NCBI GenBank assembly: GCA_016219545.1
Contig: JACRMH010000062.1
Span: forward strand, 186,001 to 250,000
Source of the DNA: Chloroflexota bacterium
Lineage (GTDB): Bacteria; Chloroflexota; Anaerolineae; Anaerolineales; Villigracilaceae
DNA: 64,000 nt
Direction of reading: 5' to 3'
Below, one piece after another: positions 9,387 through 16,766 of the stretch. Under the pieces are notes generated by a model. It did no database searches and was not told where the DNA came from. It saw only the letters and a list, made by a program, of their open reading frames with translations. A program made the translations under genes and the position numbers. Positions within the stretch are counted from its first letter, which is position 1; each line of letters starts with the position of its first letter.

Positions 9387-10658
9387 ATGTTTCAACGCAT
9401 CATACATGGACTTGAAATCACCATCACCCTCATCATCCTAGCCCTCATCACCGGTTATAGCAATCCGTCGCTCACGAACGAGATCGAAAAGGTGCGGAAA
9501 TACACGCGTCAGATCGAATTCAACTATTTGACCTGGATGGGGAATGCCGCACTTATAAAATTACGCTCAGAATCCATCGACATTCCTTATACGCTCGATC
9601 ACACATCGCAAAAACAAGTCGTCGCTGAATATATGCGAGTGACCCAAACCATTTTGGAAAAAGAATATCTGCTCGAACAGATCTACGCCGATGCGAACAT
9701 CCAAGACAAGGAAAAGAATTCCATATCGGTGCGTGATGAACTCACAAAACTTTATTCAAGGCAAGCAGAACTGGCGCCGCTTGCAGAAGCAGTTCTGCAA
9801 GAACAGGTGAGTCAGGTCCTCGCAGAAAACGGACTCACTACTTTGGGTCAGCCTGTACCGAATGTCTTGTATCATTCCACTCCCCTGCCCAACGCGCTGA
9901 TCGTTTCTCCACGGGATCATATTGAGCAGATCGCAAATATCTCGATAGACCCAACCCTCACAATAGATGAACAAGCCGCGCTCGAAGACCGCGTAGATAA
10001 AGGCCTGAATACTTCCTCCCTCGTGGTCGGCATTGGAGGCGTAGGCGTTTACCCAACCATGGTCATGCGCACTACTGATCTGAAATGGATACTCAGCACC
10101 GTTGCCCACGAATGGACTCACAACTACCTGACCCTTCGTCCGCTGGGAATTTTATATAGTGAAACGCCCGAACTTCGCACCATGAATGAGACGACTGCAT
10201 CCATCACGGGCGATGAAATTGGAGCGCTTGTGATAAAGCGTTTTTATCCTGAATTGATGAGCGCTTCAACCTCAAGCCTTGAATTGGTCTCTGCTTCGTT
10301 TGGAAATTTCCGCTCCGTATTATTAGCCCCCCCACCCTTTGACTTCCGCGCAGAAATGAATATCACCCGTGTTACAACAGACGCCTTGCTTGCCGAAGGG
10401 AAAATTGAAGAAGCCGAGTCTTATATGGAACAACGCCGGCTGGTTTTTATGCAAAACGGATATTTGCTTCGAAAACTGAATCAAGCTTATTTTGCATTTC
10501 ACGGAGCTTACGCCAGTTCACCCGGCGGCGCGGCCGGAGAGGACCCGGTCGGCCCGGCAGTGCGCGCCCTGCGTGAACAAAGCGCTTCGCTAGCTGATTT
10601 TGTCAACACAATAGCATGGATGACCAACTTTGAACAATTGCAAAAGGCCGTGAAATAA
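9387..10658 (+). CDS. Membrane-anchored HExxH (gluzincin-like) protein
   Basis: The 423-residue protein starts with a hydrophobic segment (about residues 8-26) that could be an anchor or signal. The remainder is largely helical and probably extracytoplasmic. A zinc motif HEWTHNYL (about residue 242) is followed about 25 residues later by MNETTASITGDEIG, whose acidic residues could give the third zinc ligand as in gluzincins. I do not recognise the family by name. The start follows the leaderless promoter at 9374. The stop is 3 bp before the next gene, so the two are probably cotranscribed. The pairing with a disulfide/proline-isomerase-like lipoprotein hints at a role in folding or turnover of exported proteins. 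This is inference. Confidence 0.75.
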   Translation: MFQRIIHGLEITITLIILALITGYSNPSLTNEIEKVRKYTRQIEFNYLTWMGNAALIKLRSESIDIPYTLDHTSQKQVVAEYMRVTQTILEKEYLLEQIYADANIQDKEKNSISVRDELTKLYSRQAELAPLAEAVLQEQVSQVLAENGLTTLGQPVPNVLYHSTPLPNALIVSPRDHIEQIANISIDPTLTIDEQAALEDRVDKGLNTSSLVVGIGGVGVYPTMVMRTTDLKWILSTVAHEWTHNYLTLRPLGILYSETPELRTMNETTASITGDEIGALVIKRFYPELMSASTSSLELVSASFGNFRSVLLAPPPFDFRAEMNITRVTTDALLAEGKIEEAESYMEQRRLVFMQNGYLLRKLNQAYFAFHGAYASSPGGAAGEDPVGPAVRALREQSASLADFVNTIAWMTNFEQLQKAVK

Positions 10659-10661
10659 CCA

Positions 10662-11903
10662 ATGAAAAAATCCCTTCTAATTTTTTTTATAATCACCACC
10701 AGCATATTCATCCTGAGTGCATGTTCATCAAACACCGCACTCACGCCAACACAAACTGCCATCGTCACCACGCCCATCATCGTAGACACGCCCACTTCTG
10801 CGGTAAGCTGTTCAGCGATCACGGCCGAAGCCACCGCTGCGCCCAGTTCCGATTCTCTTTTTCCTCCTGTCAGTGAAAGTGATTTTGCAATCGGACCCAC
10901 AGATGCCGCTGTGACCATCATCGAGTATTGCGATTTTCAGGCACAGGGATGCAATACCATGGCTACCATTGTCGGAAAAATGATGAGAGAACAAAGCGAT
11001 CTGCGCTTTGTGTTCCGTCCCCTGCCGTTGATCGGTGTCGCCGACAAATCAGACAAAGCTGTGCTGGCCGCGCTCGCCGCAGATGAGCAGGGAAAATTCT
11101 GGACGATGTATGACCTCCTCTTCACCAGATATAACGAATGGACAAACCTGAAACCAGACCAGTTCAATGCCTGGGTTGTGAGAGAAGCTGTCAAAGTGGA
11201 TATTGACGGGGACCAACTCACAGCGGCGGTCAATGCCGATAAGACAGCTACCAGAATGCAGTCCATGGTGGATGCGGCCAAGAAATTAAACATTCCGGCC
11301 GTGCCGATCATCCTCATCAATGGCACTCTGCAGCCATCTTATCTGCTCGATTATCAAAACATAAGTGATGTCGTCGGGTTGATCGCGCTCGGCAAAAAAC
11401 AATTTGCGACCTGCCCGGCGTTCAATGTTGATCCGTCCAAGCAATACATTGCGACCATCCATACTGAAAAAGGCGACATCGTAATACAGTTGTTCCCGGA
11501 TAAAGCTCCGCTGGCGGTGAATTCTTTTGTATTCCTTGCGCGGCAGGGCTGGTTTAACGGAGTCACATTCCATCGCGTGATCCCAGGTTTCTTGGCGCAG
11601 GCAGGCGATCCCAGCGGGACAGGCAAAGGCAACCCGGGATATTTCTTCAAGAATGAAACCAGTGACTTGAAATTCGATAAGCCCGGAATGATCGGTATGG
11701 CGAATTCGGGACCAGATACAAATGGAAGTCAGTTCTTTATCACTTTTGCACCTGCAACTCACCTCGACGGAATCTACACAATTTTCGGGCAAGTCATCAG
11801 CGGACTGGACATAGCCGAGCAATTAACGCCGCGCGACCCATCACAAGGTGCGTCTTTGCCGCCCGGCGATAAGATCATCAGTGTGGACATCGAAGAAAAA
11901 TAA
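10662..11903 (+). CDS. Lipoprotein fusing a DsbA-like domain to a cyclophilin
   Basis: The 413-residue protein begins with a signal ending in the lipobox ILSAC (Cys 21), then a Thr-rich linker. Residues about 75-245 form a DsbA/thioredoxin_4-like fold: the block EYCDFQAQGC aligns with the usual DFQCPxC, and the cis-Pro region is IPAVPIILING. Residues about 260-410 are a cyclophilin-type peptidyl-prolyl isomerase with FHRVIPGFLAQAGDP and GSQFFIT. In the thioredoxin active site the first Cys of CxxC is Ala (AQGC), while another Cys lies five residues earlier, so classical dithiol chemistry is doubtful. The start is coupled to the upstream gene. The protein should act on the outer face of the membrane in protein folding. 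Confidence 0.88.
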   Translation: MKKSLLIFFIITTSIFILSACSSNTALTPTQTAIVTTPIIVDTPTSAVSCSAITAEATAAPSSDSLFPPVSESDFAIGPTDAAVTIIEYCDFQAQGCNTMATIVGKMMREQSDLRFVFRPLPLIGVADKSDKAVLAALAADEQGKFWTMYDLLFTRYNEWTNLKPDQFNAWVVREAVKVDIDGDQLTAAVNADKTATRMQSMVDAAKKLNIPAVPIILINGTLQPSYLLDYQNISDVVGLIALGKKQFATCPAFNVDPSKQYIATIHTEKGDIVIQLFPDKAPLAVNSFVFLARQGWFNGVTFHRVIPGFLAQAGDPSGTGKGNPGYFFKNETSDLKFDKPGMIGMANSGPDTNGSQFFITFAPATHLDGIYTIFGQVISGLDIAEQLTPRDPSQGASLPPGDKIISVDIEEK

Positions 11904-11962
11904 TGCAAACAAAAAATTATAGAACGTGCCCGTACAAATCGAAAAGAAGACTGAAGAGGAAA

Positions 11963-11968
11963 TACAAT
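11963..11968 (+). promoter_or_regulatory. -10 box predicting a leaderless trmI mRNA
   Basis: TACAAT ends 7 nt before the ATG at 11976, with no Shine-Dalgarno at the right distance. No convincing -35 is seen. Confidence 0.45.
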
Positions 11969-11975
11969 TAACCTT

Positions 11976-12806
11976 ATGATCTATTCATCCACTGCCCGCG
12001 AAGGTGACCTTGCACAACTGGTCGGGCTTACGCACAAACATTTCATCGTCACACTCAAGTCCGGAGGCGAAGTTCAAAGTCATCGCGGCGTGGTGAAGCA
12101 CGATGACCTGATCGGCAAACCCTGGGGTTCGCAGGTCTTCAGTCACATGGGCGCGCCGTTCTTTTTACTACAGCCCTCCATCGCCGATATTCTCAATGAC
12201 CTTCCGCGCACCACGCAAATTTTGTATCCAAAAGATATTGGCTATCTTCTCATCATGATGGGCATCGCACCCGGTCAACAAGTAATGGAAGCGGGAACCG
12301 GTTCAGGCTCAATGACCATTGCGCTGGCCACAACTGTTGGCGCAGAGGGACGAGTCATTTCTTATGAGCAAAAAGTGGATACGCAGAATCTGGCCCGAAA
12401 AAATGTCGAACGGGTTGGTCTCGCTTCGCGCGTAGACTTCAAGCTGCGTGACATTCAATTGGGTTTCGACGAAACCGATGCAGATGCCTTTTTCCTTGAT
12501 GTGCAGAATCCAAACGAGTACATTGCTCAAGTCCGCGCTGCACTTAAACCCGGCGGTTTCTTTGGGACATTGATCCCCACCTTCAACCAAGTTGAGCGGA
12601 CATTGATCACTCTAAAGAAAAATAATTTCGCCTTCGTGGAAGTCTGCGAGGTCATGCTTCGACATTATAAATCGGACCCAGCCCGCATCCGCCCCACTGA
12701 CAGAATGGTGGCGCATACAGGTTATTTGGTCTTCGCCAGAAAAATAGAGCCATCCACCGATCCGCGCGGGTTGGAATTGATGAATGAAATCAGCGTGGAA
12801 GAATAG
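11976..12806 (+). CDS. trmI: tRNA (adenine-58-N1)-methyltransferase
   Basis: The 276-residue protein has the TrmI layout. A small N-terminal beta domain (HRGVVKHDDLIGKPWG) is followed by a Rossmann methyltransferase with SAM motif I EAGTGSGSMTIAL (about residue 103). The motif GYLLIMMGIAPGQQVMEAG and the FFLDVQNPNEYIAQ block (motif IV, D and P) are typical of the family. The enzyme methylates A58 in the T-loop of tRNA, usually as a tetramer. The gene stands alone on the plus strand after the fusion lipoprotein. The stop TAG overlaps the first bases of a palindromic repeat. Confidence 0.92.
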   Translation: MIYSSTAREGDLAQLVGLTHKHFIVTLKSGGEVQSHRGVVKHDDLIGKPWGSQVFSHMGAPFFLLQPSIADILNDLPRTTQILYPKDIGYLLIMMGIAPGQQVMEAGTGSGSMTIALATTVGAEGRVISYEQKVDTQNLARKNVERVGLASRVDFKLRDIQLGFDETDADAFFLDVQNPNEYIAQVRAALKPGGFFGTLIPTFNQVERTLITLKKNNFAFVEVCEVMLRHYKSDPARIRPTDRMVAHTGYLVFARKIEPSTDPRGLELMNEISVEE

Positions 12807-12837
12807 GTGACAGTCACTTTAAAAGTGACTGTCACCT
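12805..12837. repeat. 33-bp perfect palindrome, TGACAGTCAC family, copy 1
   Basis: Perfect inverted repeat of 16+1+16 bp (left arm AGGTGACAGTCACTTT). A sister copy of the same length is at 35108-35140. It overlaps the trmI stop codon and lies 22 bp before the next gene, so it could double as a terminator. Confidence 0.85.
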
Positions 12838-12858
12838 CTGTGATAAGGAGATTAACTT

Positions 12859-13395
12859 ATGTTCCGTCGTAGAGGTCAACGTGCGTTTAGAGGGTTGGGC
12901 AACCCCAACATTCCGCCCATGCTGCAACGAGCCAATCAATTGATGGCATCTGGCGATTATGCCGGTGCAGCACAAGCCTACGCCAACCTGGCACAAGGTG
13001 CAGAGAGTCGCTTTCCGCAACGCGCGCCGTTTCTATTTATGGAAGCAGGCCGCGCCGCCATCTTGAGCGGACAAAACAAAATCGGCGTTGCTCACGTGAA
13101 GCATGGGTTGACTCTGCTCGCTTCACAGGGACGCATCCCTCGGATGATGGCATTGGGTCAACGTGCCGTTGACCAACTCAAGGGACTAAATCTAAACGCA
13201 GAAGCAGATGAGATCGCAAATTTGTTAAATGCAAATCCATCAACAAGTTTTTCGGCCGAGCCTGCGATCACAAAGAAACCCATCCTGCCCACCCACTGTC
13301 CTTCGTGCGGCGGAGCTGTCCGCCCTGATGAAGTTGAATGGCTGGATGATGTCACCGCTGAATGTGCCTATTGCGGAAGCCCCGTGCGCGAGTAG
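12859..13395 (+). CDS. Helical-repeat protein with C-terminal zinc ribbon
   Basis: The 178-residue soluble protein has an Arg-rich start (MFRRRGQRAFRG). A predicted TPR-like helical part follows (residues about 20-115, with ANQLMASGDYAGAAQAYANLA as one repeat-like pair). It ends in a zinc ribbon, with CPSCGG and CAYCGS about 25 residues apart. It has no membrane segment. AAGGAG 8 nt before ATG supports the start. The architecture suggests a protein- or nucleic-acid-binding adaptor; I cannot name a function. A CGCGACAT palindrome follows its stop codon directly. Confidence 0.75.
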   Translation: MFRRRGQRAFRGLGNPNIPPMLQRANQLMASGDYAGAAQAYANLAQGAESRFPQRAPFLFMEAGRAAILSGQNKIGVAHVKHGLTLLASQGRIPRMMALGQRAVDQLKGLNLNAEADEIANLLNANPSTSFSAEPAITKKPILPTHCPSCGGAVRPDEVEWLDDVTAECAYCGSPVRE

Positions 13396-13413
13396 CGCGA
13401 CATAAATGTCGCG
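13396..13413. repeat. CGCGACAT palindrome, copy 1
   Basis: 18-bp perfect palindrome CGCGACAT-AA-ATGTCGCG directly after a stop codon and 11 bp before the NUDIX gene. Two more copies are at 62173-62190 and 62203-62220. Confidence 0.8.
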
Positions 13414-13424
13414 GTACGTTATAC

Positions 13425-14021
13425 ATGAATCTTTCCGAAGAATACATCACTCAAAAACTTTTCATGGCTCAACAGAACGCGCCGGATTCAGACGGCTATG
13501 CTGAGATCCCGGTCAAGCCGAGCACGCGCTTAAGAAATGCGTCAGTGCTTGTCCCTTTGACCTATGTCAAAGCTGAATGGCATGTTCTTTTTACTCGCCG
13601 CACAGACCGGGTCGAATCACACAAGGGACAAGTCTCATTTCCCGGCGGCGCATCAGACGAAGGCGAAACTCCTGAACAAACCGCCTTACGCGAAGCTGAA
13701 GAAGAGATCGGCATGAAGCCTGCGGATGTTAAAGTCCTCGGGAGACTCAGCCAGTTGATAACGATCAGCAGTTTTCGGGTGAGTCCGATCGTGGGGGTCA
13801 TCCCATTCCCCTATGCTTTTAAAGTCGAAGGATTTGAAGTGGAACGGGTCTTCACCATCCCTCTGGCATGGTTGGCAAATCGAAATAATTATTGGGAATT
13901 TTCATTGCGTGAATCGGAAATATCTTTGATCGCTTATCATCCCTATGATGGTGAATTGCTCTGGGGCGCCACCGCGAGGATGACAGTCAATTTTCTGAAA
14001 GTACTTGATGTCTTAAAATAA
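13425..14021 (+). CDS. NUDIX hydrolase (CoA pyrophosphatase-like)
   Basis: The 198-residue protein has a full Nudix box, GGASDEGETPEQTALREAEEEIG (about residues 68-90 with the preceding residues), with the REAEEEIG catalytic core. The preceding VSFPGG resembles the CoA-specific UPF0035 signature (LSFPGG). The family splits CoA or other nucleoside diphosphate derivatives with Mg. ATG 13425 is chosen over an upstream in-frame ATG at 13362 because the latter lies within the previous gene. No good Shine-Dalgarno is present; the start lies just after a palindrome. Confidence 0.88.
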   Translation: MNLSEEYITQKLFMAQQNAPDSDGYAEIPVKPSTRLRNASVLVPLTYVKAEWHVLFTRRTDRVESHKGQVSFPGGASDEGETPEQTALREAEEEIGMKPADVKVLGRLSQLITISSFRVSPIVGVIPFPYAFKVEGFEVERVFTIPLAWLANRNNYWEFSLRESEISLIAYHPYDGELLWGATARMTVNFLKVLDVLK

Positions 14022-14054
14022 AAAATCCGCCATCATTTTGATGGCGGATTTTTT
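14020..14054. terminator. Bidirectional terminator between NUDIX gene and rplY
   Basis: An 11-bp stem (AATCCGCCATC with GATGGCGGATT) flanked by A-run and T-run. It can serve the rightward NUDIX gene and the leftward L25 gene, whose stop is at 14069. Confidence 0.85.
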
Positions 14055-14068
14055 GAATTCTATAAGAC

Positions 14069-14737
14069 TTATTTCTTGGCTGGAGCGGCTTCTTCTTCTT
14101 TCTTACCGCGTTCAACGCTAAGATCAGGAGCGGCGACTTCAGCGCCAGGAACAACGGCTGCGACAACATCAGCGGCTTCTTCCTTGACGATAGTGGCGAC
14201 GATCAAGACATCATCGGGGTCTTCCAGCAAAGTTACATTGGCGGGAACGATAATGTCACGCACATGAATGTTATTACCGATTTCCTTAAGCGGGGAAATA
14301 TCAACGGTAAGACGTTCGGGCAGGTCCATGGGCAAACATTCCACTTCGACTGCATCCATGCGGTGTACGAGCACTGCGCTGTAATCTTTCACAGCGGAAG
14401 AAACACCCGTATAAGTAAGGCGGACCTTGGTGCGGATCTTTTCAGTAAGATCGAGCGCCAGAAAATCCACATGAGTGAGAACGCCCTTGATAAAATTGCG
14501 CTGCTTCTCGCGCACAATGGCTGTGAATTGTTCACCAGCCACATCTAGTGTCACAAGTGTGGAGGATGTCAACTTGGCAAATGCAATTTCAGCAACATGC
14601 GCATCCAACGAAATAGAGATCGGCTGGTCAACATGACGTCCGTAGATCACAGCTGGCAATTGACCAGCGCGGCGCAAGGCTTTCACCTGTTTGCCGGTTA
14701 CATCACGTTTGGTAGCCTTTAGTACAACTTTTTCCAT
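14069..14737 (-). CDS. rplY: 50S ribosomal protein L25 (CTC form)
   Basis: The 222-residue protein starts MEKVVLKATKRDVTGK and has the L25/TL5 N-terminal 5S rRNA-binding barrel (LPAVIYGRHVDQPISISLD). The C-terminal CTC domain follows (VEVECLPMDLPERLTVDISPLKEIGNNIHVRDI). The tail is rich in Glu/Ala/Lys (GKKEEEAAPAKK). ATG 14737 is selected because GAGGAG lies 5 nt before it. L25 binds 5S rRNA in the central protuberance of the ribosome. The gene is single. Confidence 0.95.
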   Translation of the reverse strand: MEKVVLKATKRDVTGKQVKALRRAGQLPAVIYGRHVDQPISISLDAHVAEIAFAKLTSSTLVTLDVAGEQFTAIVREKQRNFIKGVLTHVDFLALDLTEKIRTKVRLTYTGVSSAVKDYSAVLVHRMDAVEVECLPMDLPERLTVDISPLKEIGNNIHVRDIIVPANVTLLEDPDDVLIVATIVKEEAADVVAAVVPGAEVAAPDLSVERGKKEEEAAPAKK

Positions 14738-14829
14738 CGTTACTCCTCGGGCGCCTCTCACCGCGATCGCGCGGTTACCTTCACCCTATGAAATGAATTT
14801 CTGAAAAGCGGCAAATTCCGCTAAACATT

Positions 14830-15351
14830 CTATTTTTTACCGAACAACATGCGCCCCAATAATAACATGATGCCCATAAACAAACCGCTGACCAGCCCTG
14901 CGATCAACGCGCCGCGGGTGTCCATCACCGTGGTCACATTGCCTTCCACTTTATTGGATAACAAAATGAACGACTCAATCTTCTCAGCCCGGACTTCGCG
15001 GCCGGCGACAACACCTGCATAAGCATTACCAAACTCGACGCTTCCAGCCACAACCACGCCTGCCAGCCCGTTCATCAAGATTTTCTCAGCCCAAACAGCC
15101 GCCGCTCCGCTTTGCTGCATCGATACATCTTCGGCCTGCACGATCCCCAAAGCGGATTGGCGTGAACTTAAATGAACAGCGTTCACTTCCAGCACTCCGC
15201 CCTGACTCAACTCCACATCTTCAGCGCTGATCATTTCGGCTGTGCTTTGATGCATTCGCACCAATTCAGCCTTGACCGTTTCAACATCCACTTGCGAGAG
15301 ATTGGTCACTTGCGGGTGGTCATTTTCAACGATGGAAGTTTGTTCATTCAT
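14830..15351 (-). CDS. Repeat-rich protein with C-terminal membrane anchor
   Basis: This is a protein of about 173 residues from ATG 15351. Residues about 15-140 are built from short repeats of roughly 17-19 residues with a pattern like VxLxxSxAxxVxAExV (LSQGGVLEVNAVHLSSRQSALGIVQAE is not far from two units). This suggests a solenoid or right-handed beta-helix, loosely like bactofilins. The C-terminus has a hydrophobic helix, LIAGLVSGLFMGIMLLLGRMLF, ending in GKK. Longer in-frame starts exist at 15414 and 15453. A strong promoter places the mRNA 5' end near 15406, which excludes both and leaves 15351 as the first usable ATG. I do not recognise the family. Confidence 0.7.
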   Translation of the reverse strand: MNEQTSIVENDHPQVTNLSQVDVETVKAELVRMHQSTAEMISAEDVELSQGGVLEVNAVHLSSRQSALGIVQAEDVSMQQSGAAAVWAEKILMNGLAGVVVAGSVEFGNAYAGVVAGREVRAEKIESFILLSNKVEGNVTTVMDTRGALIAGLVSGLFMGIMLLLGRMLFGKK

Positions 15352-15412
15352 TAGATGCTCATTGGCAGAAAATGCGTCTCCATAAGGAGACGCCGGTTGG
15401 ATAACGGACTGC

Positions 15413-15441
15413 ATTGTATTCGCGCGCCGATGTTTCGTCAA
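15413..15441 (-). promoter_or_regulatory. Strong promoter upstream of the repeat-rich membrane protein
   Basis: On the minus strand TTGACG (15436-15441), 17-bp spacer, TACAAT (15413-15418). Its predicted start near 15406 fixes the translation start of the downstream gene. Confidence 0.75.
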
Positions 15442-15488
15442 GGTGAAAAACAAAAAATTATTATTACCTTAAGAAATGGATAACGCCC

Positions 15489-15516
15489 TTGTTATCTGCA
15501 CGGCTTGTACTATACT
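15489..15516 (+). promoter_or_regulatory. Promoter of the ATP-grasp gene
   Basis: TTGTTA (15489-15494), 16-bp spacer, TATACT (15511-15516). The predicted leader is about 25 nt and contains the AGGAG used at 15549. Confidence 0.65.
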
Positions 15517-15548
15517 AACGACCGTTATTTCAAAACATAGGAGCAAAC

Positions 15549-16697
15549 ATGCCTGAGTCTTTTAAGCGGGAAGAAGAAAAACCTCCCAGTCATCACATGA
15601 AACGCTATTGGAAGATCGCGATCCTCGCGAACATAAAGGAAGACGATCATCCCAAACCTGAAGGTGTACCACCGGATGCTTTTGCGGACTTCGATCACAT
15701 CGAAACCGTAGACTCGATCCGTGCTGCGCTGGAAACTGACGGCCATTCAACAGCATTTATCCAGGCGGATAGAGATTTACCCTTCGCCCTGCGCGAGGTC
15801 AAACCTGATATTTGTTTTAACATCGCTGAAGGTCTCGGCGGTGATGCACGCGAAGCGCAAGTGCCGGCATTGCTTGAAATGCTTGGCATCCCATACACCG
15901 GGTCACGTGTTCTCACGAACGGCATCTCGCTCGACAAAACCCTGACCAAACGCATCTGGCGTGACCGGCGTTTGCCGGTTGCCCCCTTTCAGGAATTCGC
16001 AACCGGTGAAGAACCGCTTCGCCCCGAATTAAAATTCCCTCTTTTCGTCAAACCTGCACGTGAAGGGACCGGCATGGGCGTGGACATGAAAGCCATCGTC
16101 CATAACGAAAAAGAATTACGCGAGCGTGCGCTGTATATTGTCAATACGTATCTGCAACCGGCTCTCGTCGAAACATTTCTGCCGGGGCGGGAATTCACTG
16201 TCGGCGTAATGGGACGCGCTGATTCAAAATTATTTTCACGTCATCCCGAGTGGTACGAAAAAGACGGCTTCCATCGTTTCCCGGTCCTTGAGTTGGATAG
16301 CAGCCGTTCCGTCACTCCCTGGGTCTATGGCAATGAAGCCAAATCAAAAGATGTCGGCGCAGACGGCTCGCCCGGCTATTTCTGTCCCGCAGATATTGAC
16401 CCGGAGTTAGATAAAAAGTTAAAGTATTTCGCCTTGCGCGCCCATCAACTACTGAACGCATTGGATGTCTCGCGCACAGACATCCGCCTCGATGAAGAAG
16501 GTAATCCGCGCTTGATCGAGATCAATACCCTGCCCGGCCTGACTCCCGACTACAGCGATCTTTGCCTGCAAGCCAAAGCGGAAGGGATTCGCTACGAAGA
16601 CTTGATCCTGGATATTCTTTATCTCGGCGCCAGCCGTTGGGGGATGTTGGAGCCGCGCGAGTATGTACCCGAAACGCAGAAGAAAAAGACAATGTGA
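15549..16697 (+). CDS. D-alanine-D-alanine ligase-like ATP-grasp protein
   Basis: The 382-residue protein has the Ddl layout. The N-terminal domain includes DICFNIAEGLGGDAREAQVPALLEMLGIPYTGS, close to the FPxLHGxxGEDG region but without a canonical HG. The ATP-grasp core has FPLFVKPAREGTGMGV and the C-terminal metal and substrate motif RTDIRLDEEGNPRLIEINTLPGLTP. True Ddl makes D-Ala-D-Ala for peptidoglycan. The altered N-terminal motif and lack of mur genes nearby leave open another carboxylate-amine ligation. An AGGAG lies 6 nt before ATG. Confidence 0.85.
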   Translation: MPESFKREEEKPPSHHMKRYWKIAILANIKEDDHPKPEGVPPDAFADFDHIETVDSIRAALETDGHSTAFIQADRDLPFALREVKPDICFNIAEGLGGDAREAQVPALLEMLGIPYTGSRVLTNGISLDKTLTKRIWRDRRLPVAPFQEFATGEEPLRPELKFPLFVKPAREGTGMGVDMKAIVHNEKELRERALYIVNTYLQPALVETFLPGREFTVGVMGRADSKLFSRHPEWYEKDGFHRFPVLELDSSRSVTPWVYGNEAKSKDVGADGSPGYFCPADIDPELDKKLKYFALRAHQLLNALDVSRTDIRLDEEGNPRLIEINTLPGLTPDYSDLCLQAKAEGIRYEDLILDILYLGASRWGMLEPREYVPETQKKKTM

Positions 16698-16766
16698 GAA
16701 CAAGTGCTTTATATGCAAGGGTGACACGCACAGGGAACGCCCCCAAGAGTAAGGCTAACTTTGGGT

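Noticed and set aside
13362..13424. Upstream extension of the NUDIX gene
   Set aside because: It overlaps the zinc-ribbon gene and the palindrome; the residues do not belong to the family.
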